From CAYMJV01 sp964390545 (GTDB lineage: Bacteria > Desulfobacterota > BSN033 > UBA1163), in contig CAYMJV010000048.1 in assembly GCA_964390545.1 (NCBI GenBank), forward strand, positions 1-22,995: a stretch of DNA of 22,995 nucleotides, written 5' to 3'. This document shows, piece after piece, positions 5,467 to 11,679 of this stretch. How positions within the stretch are numbered: the stretch's first letter is position 1; the number at the start of each line of letters is the position of its first letter. Under the pieces are notes generated by a model that was given only the letters and a program-made list of their open reading frames with translations, was not told the origin of the DNA and did not search any database. The position numbers were made by a program, and so were the translations under genes.

Positions 5467-6720
5467 TCAGAGGTATCTTCTTGGGTCCGCAATTTTCCCT
5501 TCGATGGCCGTAGCAGCGGCTACGGCCGGAGATCCTAGATAGATAAAGGATTTCGGGCTTCCCATCCTTCCTTTAAAATTTCTTGGCTGTGTGGCCAGAC
5601 AGACTTCTCCATCTCCGAGAACGCCTTCATGAAGCCCCACGCAGGCTCCACATCCCGGGGAGGTGATGAGAGCTCCTGCGTCAACGAAGATTTCTATCGT
5701 TCCATCTTTAAGGGCTTCTCTGTAAACCAGGTGTGAGCCCGGTGTGACAATCAATCGGGTCTTTGGAGCAATTGTCCTCCCCTTCAGGATCTGGGCGGCA
5801 ATATGGAGGTCCTCCAGCCTGCCGTTGCAGGAAGTTCCAAGGTAGACCTGATCAACCTTTACCTCTCCGATTTCATCGATGGTCTTCGTATGATCCACCT
5901 GATGGGGACAGGCAATCGTAGGTTTCAGTTCTTTAGCATTGATCTTCACCGTTGTCTCGTAGGTGGCATCAGCATCCGATGCCATCTGTCTAAAATCCTC
6001 GTGTCTTCCCATCCGACCTAACCAGCCTCGGGTCACTTCATCAGAAGGGAAAAGTCCCACCTTGGCCCCCGCCTCCACCGCCATGTTAGCAATGGTCATC
6101 CTGCCCGCCATTTCGAGGTTCTCGATGGTTTCCCCAACAAATTCCAGAGCCTTATAGGTCGCTCCCGCTGCTCCAATCTTTCCAATCAGATGAAGGATGA
6201 TGTCTTTCCCATAAACCCCCGCAGGGAGTTTCCCTTCAACAACCACCCGAAGGGTTTCAGGAACTCTTAACCAGACTTTTCCCAAGGCAATGGCCACGGC
6301 CGCATCTGTCGACCCCACGCCTGTCGCAAAGGCTCCCAAGGCCCCACCTGTGCAGGTATGGGAATCTGCTCCAATCACCACCGTTCCGGGCCTCACCCAT
6401 TTTTCGGCCACCACCTGGTGAGAGATGCCAAAACCAATATCTGAAACCTGAATTCCGGTCCGATTCGCAAAATCCCTTAAAAAGGCGTGATCGTTACTGA
6501 GCTCGAACCTCGGGCTCGGAGAGGCGTGGTCAAAGAAGAAGATTGTTCTCTGAGGATGATAAACCTTCTCAAAACCCATCTCCTGGATCTTTCGAACAGC
6601 TAGAGGGCCTGTCCCGTCCTGAGTATAAGCCAAATCGACTTGAACGATAGCGATCTCCCCTGCTCGGACTTCTTTCCCGGCATGTTCACTCAAAATCTTC
6701 TCGGCCAGTGTCATTCCCAT
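5467..6720 (-). CDS. leuC: 3-isopropylmalate dehydratase/homoaconitase-type large subunit
   Basis: This 417-residue protein is the [4Fe-4S] catalytic subunit of an aconitase-superfamily hydro-lyase. Cluster cysteines are C298 (G-T-S-C-N-G), C357 and C360 (P-G-C-G-A-C). G-A-D-S-H-T-C at 118-123 is the family signature. Length and sequence fit the 417-420 residue LeuC2 group shared by isopropylmalate isomerase, homoaconitase and dimethylmalate dehydratase. An ATG at 6720 begins MGMTLAEKIL; a second ATG at 6714 gives MTLAEKIL and neither has a strong ribosome-binding site. It is divergent from the ferredoxin gene and is followed by leuD across a palindromic repeat. It would isomerise a 2- or 3-hydroxy di/tricarboxylate; leucine synthesis is the default role but the neighbours are TCA and acyl-CoA genes. 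Confidence 0.88.
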   Translation of the reverse strand: MGMTLAEKILSEHAGKEVRAGEIAIVQVDLAYTQDGTGPLAVRKIQEMGFEKVYHPQRTIFFFDHASPSPRFELSNDHAFLRDFANRTGIQVSDIGFGISHQVVAEKWVRPGTVVIGADSHTCTGGALGAFATGVGSTDAAVAIALGKVWLRVPETLRVVVEGKLPAGVYGKDIILHLIGKIGAAGATYKALEFVGETIENLEMAGRMTIANMAVEAGAKVGLFPSDEVTRGWLGRMGRHEDFRQMASDADATYETTVKINAKELKPTIACPHQVDHTKTIDEIGEVKVDQVYLGTSCNGRLEDLHIAAQILKGRTIAPKTRLIVTPGSHLVYREALKDGTIEIFVDAGALITSPGCGACVGLHEGVLGDGEVCLATQPRNFKGRMGSPKSFIYLGSPAVAAATAIEGKIADPRRYL

Positions 6721-6828
6721 ATTCGTTTTTTCTAAATCCCTTATTCCCCCTCACATGAAAAATTGACCTCTAAACTATTTTTATAGCATAAATTCCATTG
6801 CCGTTCATATTGAATTTTTAAAATGATG

Positions 6829-6867
6829 TTGACACATTGAAATAGAAATGTCATCCTAAAATGCCAA
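6829..6867. promoter_or_regulatory. Weak divergent promoter/operator candidates between leuC and ferredoxin
   Basis: The AT-rich 209-nt gap holds a plus-strand TTGACA (6829-6834) with no good -10 at 17 nt. It also holds a minus-strand TTGGCA with TATTTC 17 nt on (6867 down to 6839). Both overlap an imperfect dyad, GACAcATT and AATGTC (6831-6852). These are suggestive only. Confidence 0.25.
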
Positions 6868-6929
6868 GTGAAAAGCCATAACCCTCCAACATAAAAAAGG
6901 GGAGTGAGGGAAATAGAAAGGAGGAAAAG

Positions 6930-7118
6930 ATGAAGGTAAGGGTGGATGAAGAAACCTGTGTGGGAGATGAAACGTGTGTTCAAGTGTGTCCTGAAATTTT
7001 CGAGATGAAGGGAGATGTGGCGGTCGCAAAGGCGGAGGCAGTGCCGAAAGACCTTGAGGCAAAGTGCAAAGAGGCGGCCGAGGCCTGTCCTGTGGAAGCC
7101 ATCACCGTTGAAGAATAG
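6930..7118 (+). CDS. Single-cluster [4Fe-4S]/[3Fe-4S] ferredoxin with aspartate ligand
   Basis: This 62-residue acidic protein has the ferredoxin pattern C10-x2-D13-x2-C16-x3-C20-P with a second C-P at C53-P54. The second ligand position is aspartate, as in Pyrococcus furiosus ferredoxin (C-x2-D-x2-C). C20 and C46 match the positions of the disulfide in that protein and in Desulfovibrio gigas ferredoxin. A [4Fe-4S] or [3Fe-4S] cluster carrying one electron is expected in the cytoplasm. The start has an AAAGGAGG site. It stands alone on the plus strand, divergent from leuC and convergent with the acyl-CoA dehydrogenase gene, so its partner enzyme is unknown. Confidence 0.92.
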   Translation: MKVRVDEETCVGDETCVQVCPEIFEMKGDVAVAKAEAVPKDLEAKCKEAAEACPVEAITVEE

Positions 7119-7139
7119 ATTTATTCGCTACAGTACCGC

Positions 7140-7174
7140 CCCCTGATAAGAAATCTGAGGGGATGACAGTTTTT
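7140..7174 (+). terminator. Possible intrinsic terminator after ferredoxin
   Basis: CCCCT (7140-7144) pairs with AGGGG (7158-7162). Inner GAT/ATC pairs are separated by a 2-nt bulge, and a T5 run follows at 7170-7174. The bulge and the 7-nt gap before the T run make it weak. Confidence 0.35.
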
Positions 7175-7270
7175 AGCTTTCCACTCTTGAGCATGACCGT
7201 TGTTCTTAATCGATTGGAGCATGTCGATCGCTCATGCCAGAGAGTAAAGAATGGACTCATCTTAGTAAAA

Positions 7271-8437
7271 TTAAGCTAAGGTGCTTCCCCTCTCCACCTC
7301 CTGAAGCATCTGTCGAGCGATGATCATCCTCATGATCTGAGCTGATCCTTCATAAATCTGGATCACCTTTGCATCCCTCATGAGCTTTTCTACAGGATGC
7401 CATTTGGTATATCCCATGCCACCGTAGATTTGAACTGCATCCGTTGTTACTCGCATCGCCATATCGGCTGCAAAGGCCTTGGCCATGGCCGCTTCTTTCG
7501 AATTCCGGATTCCCTGATCCGCCAGCCAGGCCGCTTTCCAGATAAGCAACCTTGCCGCCTCAATATCCTTGGCCATATCGGCCAGCATGAATTGGATCGA
7601 TTGATGCTGGGCGATTGGAACTCCAAACTGAATTCGTTTCTTGGCATACTGGGTCGCCAGTTCCATGGCGGTTCGGGCCAGCCCCACGGCTCCAATTCCA
7701 ATCATTGGCCGCGTGATGTCTAAGGCTGCCATCGCCTTTTTGAATCCCTCTCCCTCCCCTCCCAACAGGTTCTCCTTGGGGACTTTAACATTCTTAAACG
7801 TCACCGCCGTTGTGTTCGACGCCCTCTGACCCATCTTATCGATGGGCTCCCCGTGGCTCACCCCTTCTAAGTTCGAAGGAACGATCAGGCTGATGATCCC
7901 TTTATGTTTTTTCTGGGGATCGGTGGTGGCAAAAGCGAGATAGAAGTCAGCGTAGCCACCATTGGTGATCCACATCTTCGTTCCGTTGAGTAGATAGTGA
8001 TCCCCCTCAAAAACAGCAGTTGTCTTCATGGAAGCAGGATCGGACCCAACAGTTAATTCGCTTAAACAATAGGAGGCGAGGGTGTACCTAGAGCAAAAAG
8101 GTCTGAGAAACCTTTCCCTTTGATCCTCTGTTCCAAACTTGATGATGGGATAGAGAGCAAGCGTGCTGACGAAAATCGAAACATAAATCCCCATACAGCC
8201 TGCAGCCAGCTCTTCCGAAAGGATGCAAGTATCGAGAATGCCAAATCCTCCACCGCCATACTTCTTCGGGACTAAGGGGGTTAAGAATCCTTCCTGGTGG
8301 GCCTTCTTCATTACATCAACCGGAAAGGTCCCATCCCGATCGTGCTGGGCTGCCACCGGCTGGATCACCTCTTTTGAAAAACGCCTTGCCCCTTCCTGTA
8401 AAGCTTTTTGTTCTTGGATCAACTCAAATCCAATCAT
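7271..8437 (-). CDS. Acyl-CoA dehydrogenase
   Basis: This 388-residue flavoprotein has the standard acyl-CoA dehydrogenase layout: N-terminal helical domain, central beta domain with the W-I-T-N-G-G FAD-contacting signature, and a C-terminal helical domain. The catalytic base is E363 in Q-I-Y-E-G-S. It oxidises a short- or medium-chain acyl-CoA and passes electrons to ETF. The segment that is usually T-E-P-x-A-G-S-D reads S-E-L-T-V-G-S-D, a mild deviation. The ATG overlaps the stop of the upstream 3-hydroxyacyl-CoA dehydrogenase (ATGA), and GGAGAAAAG lies before it. The two enzymes would work in the same beta-oxidation or butyrate-type route. The chain-length specificity cannot be read. Confidence 0.93.
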   Translation of the reverse strand: MIGFELIQEQKALQEGARRFSKEVIQPVAAQHDRDGTFPVDVMKKAHQEGFLTPLVPKKYGGGGFGILDTCILSEELAAGCMGIYVSIFVSTLALYPIIKFGTEDQRERFLRPFCSRYTLASYCLSELTVGSDPASMKTTAVFEGDHYLLNGTKMWITNGGYADFYLAFATTDPQKKHKGIISLIVPSNLEGVSHGEPIDKMGQRASNTTAVTFKNVKVPKENLLGGEGEGFKKAMAALDITRPMIGIGAVGLARTAMELATQYAKKRIQFGVPIAQHQSIQFMLADMAKDIEAARLLIWKAAWLADQGIRNSKEAAMAKAFAADMAMRVTTDAVQIYGGMGYTKWHPVEKLMRDAKVIQIYEGSAQIMRMIIARQMLQEVERGSTLA

Positions 8438-9291
8438 CTCTTTTCTCCATATTGATAGAACCCTCTGCCCGTCTTCACGCCCAGATATCCGGCCTCCACA
8501 TATTTGACGAGCAGAGGACAGGGCCGATATTTATCTCCAAAGGCCTCCTGAAGAACACTCATAACGGAAAGGACGGTATCCAGTCCCACAAAATCTGAAA
8601 GCTCCAGGGGTCCCATGGGATGGTTTGCTCCCATCTTCATGATCGCATCAATATCTTCTGCCTTTCCTACACCTTCATAAAGAGCATAGATGCCTTCATT
8701 CATGAAACTGAAGATTAACCGGCTCGAGATGAAGCCTGGAAAATCATTCGCTTCCAGGGGTGTCTTGCCCAGATTCAGGCTAAGTTCACGAGTGATGCGA
8801 AAGGTTTCATCCGAGGTGGCCAGGCCTCGGATGATCTCGATCAATTTCATCACCGGCACGGGATTGAAAAAATGCATCCCGATCACACGATCGGGTCTCT
8901 GGGTGGCTGAGGCGATTCGGGTAATAGAAATGGAAGAGGTGTTACTGGCAAGGATCGTCTCCTTGGGAGTCACTTCGTCGAGCTTCTTAAATACCTCCCA
9001 TTTCAAAGGAACGTTCTCGACAGCGGCTTCAATGACAAAATCACAATTTCTAAAATCCTCCATCTTGATGGTTGTTGACAGTTTTTGGAGCATGGCTTCC
9101 TTTTCGTCAGCTGTCATTTTACCCTTCTGGACCCGTTTGTCGAAATCTGCGATGATTCTCAACCTTCCCTTTTGCACTGTCTCCACAGTCACGTCTCTTA
9201 TCAGAACATGGAATCCAGAGTTCAAAACCGCCTCCGCTATCCCACTCCCCATCTGCCCAGCACCTACCACACCGATCAACTTGATCTCCAT
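8434..9291 (-). CDS. 3-hydroxyacyl-CoA (3-hydroxybutyryl-CoA) dehydrogenase
   Basis: This 285-residue single-domain enzyme has the NAD-binding Rossmann motif G-A-G-Q-M-G-S-G at 10-17. The catalytic His is H140 in G-M-H-F-F-N-P, and there is S119/S120 in S-N-T-S-S and a C-terminal dimerisation domain ending T-G-R-G-F-Y-Q-Y. It interconverts 3-hydroxyacyl-CoA and 3-oxoacyl-CoA. Length and motifs match the short-chain Hbd/PaaH group. The start ATG at 9291 (MEIKLIG) is supported by GGGGG about 8 nt upstream; a GTG three codons earlier has too little room for a ribosome-binding site. It is translationally coupled to the acyl-CoA dehydrogenase downstream. Confidence 0.93.
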   Translation of the reverse strand: MEIKLIGVVGAGQMGSGIAEAVLNSGFHVLIRDVTVETVQKGRLRIIADFDKRVQKGKMTADEKEAMLQKLSTTIKMEDFRNCDFVIEAAVENVPLKWEVFKKLDEVTPKETILASNTSSISITRIASATQRPDRVIGMHFFNPVPVMKLIEIIRGLATSDETFRITRELSLNLGKTPLEANDFPGFISSRLIFSFMNEGIYALYEGVGKAEDIDAIMKMGANHPMGPLELSDFVGLDTVLSVMSVLQEAFGDKYRPCPLLVKYVEAGYLGVKTGRGFYQYGEKR

Positions 9292-9371
9292 TTCCAACAC
9301 CCCCTTTTCTCAAGTCCAAAGAAGCATTTTTAGATACCTTTGAGTCTCCGGGAAAATCCCTCCTTCCCTCC

Positions 9372-9420
9372 CCTGCCTGCCGGCAGGCAGGCTTTACAAA
9401 AGGTCCCGCCTTTCGCGGGA
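9372..9420. repeat. Composite palindromic repeat (CCTGCCTGCC/GGCAGGCAGG plus TCCCGC/GCGGGA)
   Basis: A perfect 20-nt palindrome (9372-9391) is followed by a second hairpin, TCCCGC with GCGGGA (9404-9420). Flanking TTTACAAAAGG and CAAAGAGGGG fragments suggest both sit inside a broken copy of the long C-rich/G-rich palindrome seen at 4856 and 17994. The first palindrome has a near-copy at 3359-3378. Confidence 0.7.
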
Positions 9421-9609
9421 TTTGGCAAAGAGGGGCTAGGGTAGATTTTCGGGAGAATATGTCTAATCAATTACGAGTCCCTTAATATCTTCAGTTAACC
9501 TCGAATAGCTAGGAAGATAAATAAGGTAAATGCTGTAGTTTCAGGCCGGAATCACTGTATTTTTACGCTGGAAGGACGAAATCCATTGAAACCCAACTTC
9601 TGCAAATGA

Positions 9610-9668
9610 AGAAGAAACAAAAAGGCCCATCGGATCTATTTTAAAGGTGGGATAGATTCGATGGGCCT
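9610..9668 (-). terminator. Strong hairpin with U-rich tail on the minus strand
   Basis: Positions 9623-9639 and 9652-9668 form a 17-bp stem (one G-U pair; outer part AGGCCCATCG/CGATGGGCCT) around a 12-nt loop. On the minus strand it is followed by TTTTTGTTTCTTC (9622-9610), a good intrinsic terminator. It lies beyond the transporter's own terminator, so it may end a separate short transcript. Confidence 0.6.
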
Positions 9669-9811
9669 GAGAGTTGTTAGAATCTTAGACCTAAAAACCT
9701 ATACCGGAAAGACGAAATATTTATAGCCTGTGAGGGACATTAATATATTCGAAGATTTAAGGGATCGCTCTAGGCTACCTTTACACTCTCTATATCATCT
9801 TCTACCAATAA

Positions 9812-9844
9812 CAGAAAAGCCTGCTCAGGAGGCAGGCTTTTCTG
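9812..9844. terminator. Bidirectional intrinsic terminator after the transporter gene
   Basis: A perfect 13-bp stem (CAGAAAAGCCTGC with GCAGGCTTTTCTG) surrounds a 7-nt loop, TCAGGAG. T and A runs inside the arms give a U-rich tail in both directions. It lies 27 nt past the stop codon of the Nramp-related gene. Confidence 0.7.
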
Positions 9845-9870
9845 CATCTACTCCAAGGTTACAAAAAACC

Positions 9871-11340
9871 TTAGAAGATTTTTGGTATAATCACCTTCAC
9901 AACAAACATTACAAAGAAGAACCCGAAGAAGATAAGGTTCAGTATGAGGACGATCTCTCTCCATAAGGCTGGTCGAAATTCCTTTGGAAGGACCTTCCTG
10001 TTCAGACGAATGGTGGCAACCGCTGAGAGGGCCATTGTAAAGTTGGCGATATTAGCACTGACAGCGAAGATGATCAAGGGAAGTGCGATATTCATAAAGA
10101 GAGCACCCCAGACGACAAAGACGATCAGCAAGAAATAATAGATCTTCCGAATATCCTCTTTTGAAAATTTTCTGAGACCTGGTGAAGCAAACCATAGCAT
10201 ATCTGTGGATTGACGAACGACCAGGTCCACATTGCTGATGGCTGTAGAATAGAGAATCCAGAACCCGAAGAAGAGAGCCAGGAACCAGCCAAAATTGCCA
10301 AGTTTTAGTATTAAACCACTGGCCGCAGAGGCAGCAATCCCCCAGCTCGCAAGGGTTGATCCCCTTGGAAGCACCGCAACATAAAGGATGCCTGGTAAGA
10401 ACATTCCTATCATGGCCCCAAACCAAAAAACACCCCACTGATCGATGTTGAGAAGCTTCCACCAGCCTTTCCAGCTCGACAGATTCTTTTCCGTGGTGGG
10501 GGGAATTTTCCCAAAAGCTGAGACATGTACCACTTTCCCACCAATGGCAGCAGGAATGTAGCCCACTTTTCCGCCCATTCCATAGCCTTTGTCCCTGTAC
10601 CAGTTCGTGATGCAGTTATTGCCAAACCCTCCGTAAGCGGAATAACCGACGAGTGCGCCGAGAAGGAGCACATCGACACCCTCTGGGATGTAACCAAAAG
10701 TGACAAATCCTTTCAAGCCTTCGAGCCAGACCGAACCTGGGACAATGAAGATATCGAGTATCAATAGCCCTCCGAGAACAACGATCATCATAATCCAGTT
10801 GGCCCACTCGAGGGTCCGTTCAATTTTCCGCCCCAATGAGACAAGGACGGCACATGAGACAAATAATATAAAACCCCATATGACGACCGTTCCCTTATCT
10901 GCAACTCCGGGAATTTTGCCTATCCCGAAAGCCACCACAGCGGTTGCCGCGGCGAGGATCCATCCTGGCAGGCCCCGCTCGCAGAATCCAACGATTGTGA
11001 AGAGCCAACCCCAAAATGCCTTCCCGGGCTTAAGTCTCATAAAACCGACGGTGATCGGCTCTCCGGTATAGAGCGTATAACGGGTCATTTCGAGGTTGAG
11101 AAAAACCTGTAGTAAAGCAGAAATGGTTGTGATCCAAAGGAGCGCAAGACCCCATTTCACAAACAAAGAAGGACCGACGAGCCATTCACCACCACCGATG
11201 GTCCCACCGAGAGCAATGACGGCTGGTCCCAGGATCGCAAAAAGTTTCTTTGCACTAAGATCCCGAGGGGGTTCCGGCAGATCGGTCACCTCAAACTGAG
11301 GTCCACAACCTGCTATGTCCAGTTTCTTCTTTTCTTCCAT
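9871..11340 (-). CDS. Nramp-related membrane transporter, atypical metal-site motifs
   Basis: This is a 489-residue integral membrane protein with about 11-12 hydrophobic spans and the overall pattern of the Nramp (SLC11/MntH) superfamily: N-terminal G-P-A-V-I helix, E-M-T-R-Y at the end of TM2, and a long TM6 loop. The TM1 metal motif D-P-G-N is missing; residues 45-53 read G-G-T-I-G-G-G-E-W. The TM6 M-P-H is also absent, replaced by S-A-Y-G-G-F-G-N-N. It therefore belongs to the Nramp-related outgroup, whose substrates are not proven to be Mn or Fe. The ATG at 11340 has GGAGGAATGAT before it. The longer in-frame start (12 codons upstream) lacks this support. Separate terminators on both sides suggest its own transcript. 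Confidence 0.75.
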   Translation of the reverse strand: MEEKKKLDIAGCGPQFEVTDLPEPPRDLSAKKLFAILGPAVIALGGTIGGGEWLVGPSLFVKWGLALLWITTISALLQVFLNLEMTRYTLYTGEPITVGFMRLKPGKAFWGWLFTIVGFCERGLPGWILAAATAVVAFGIGKIPGVADKGTVVIWGFILFVSCAVLVSLGRKIERTLEWANWIMMIVVLGGLLILDIFIVPGSVWLEGLKGFVTFGYIPEGVDVLLLGALVGYSAYGGFGNNCITNWYRDKGYGMGGKVGYIPAAIGGKVVHVSAFGKIPPTTEKNLSSWKGWWKLLNIDQWGVFWFGAMIGMFLPGILYVAVLPRGSTLASWGIAASAASGLILKLGNFGWFLALFFGFWILYSTAISNVDLVVRQSTDMLWFASPGLRKFSKEDIRKIYYFLLIVFVVWGALFMNIALPLIIFAVSANIANFTMALSAVATIRLNRKVLPKEFRPALWREIVLILNLIFFGFFFVMFVVKVIIPKIF

Positions 11341-11679
11341 ATCATTCCTCCTTCCTCTTTTTCTCCTCAAGCTCAAACAATGAAAGCAACTGAACCAATC
11401 ACGTTACTTCTTTTGGAAACACCACACATCGGGTTTCCTAAAAAGATTAAACACCTCCTTTCGTGAAAGATTCCAATTAGATCAGTTGTCCCTGTTACCC
11501 CCTTTGAATAAGTGGTCAAAAGAAAAGCCCCGCTCTCTAAAGAAAAAGGGGCTTAAACTCTTTTCCAGATCATCTACCTCCCTCCTTGAGGAAGAGTGAG
11601 TGACGGAAACTTCAAAGAATTAACCCAAAGTCTATTAAATTTCTTATTGTGAAGTCAACATATTTTTACGAAATTATTG
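11341..11679. other. Intergenic leader region of the transporter gene
   Basis: This 339-nt stretch has no gene. Read on the minus strand it contains TTGACA and TTGACT near 11683-11654, the first overlapping the stop of the GH57 gene, each without a good -10. It also contains the terminator-like hairpin at 11525-11554, an isolated strong Shine-Dalgarno (AAAGGAGG, about 11455-11462) with no start codon at proper spacing, and a hairpin GGAAAC/GTTTCC at 11415-11438. This could be a structured leader, but no known riboswitch is recognised. Confidence 0.4.
11515..11554 (-). terminator. Likely intrinsic terminator after the sdhA-sdhB-GH57 run
   Basis: On the minus strand AAGCCCC and GGGGCTT (11525-11554) form a 7-bp stem with a 16-nt loop, and TTTCTTTTG follows. 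It sits 126 nt beyond the GH57 stop codon. Confidence 0.5.

Larger units (their letters stand above)
9292..9870. other. Long intergenic region with repeats and terminators
   Basis: This 579-nt stretch has no convincing gene. It holds a composite palindrome (9372-9420), related 12-16 nt segments GGAAGGACGAAAT and GGAAAGACGAAAT at about 9570 and 9706, a strong hairpin at 9623-9668 and a terminator at 9812-9844. An open frame on the plus strand across 9730-9966 runs through the terminator and into the transporter antisense, with no ribosome-binding site. The interval 9669-9811 could hold a small minus-strand RNA. Confidence 0.6.

Noticed and set aside
5394..5492. 33-residue N-terminal extension of leuD
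   Set aside because: It translates a palindromic intergenic repeat (S-P-L-R-G-E-G), and a good ribosome-binding site precedes the internal ATG at 5393.
9541..9720. Possible CRISPR or riboswitch from the repeated GGAARGACGAAAT segments
   Set aside because: Only two imperfect copies, irregular spacing and no cas genes; more likely fragments of a dispersed repeat.
9730..9966. Plus-strand 78-aa frame
   Set aside because: It crosses the bidirectional terminator and runs antisense into the transporter gene, with no ribosome-binding site.
11415..11462. Leader peptide or riboswitch before the transporter
   Set aside because: An orphan AAAGGAGG has no start codon at suitable spacing, and the hairpin matches no riboswitch I recognise; left as an intergenic note.
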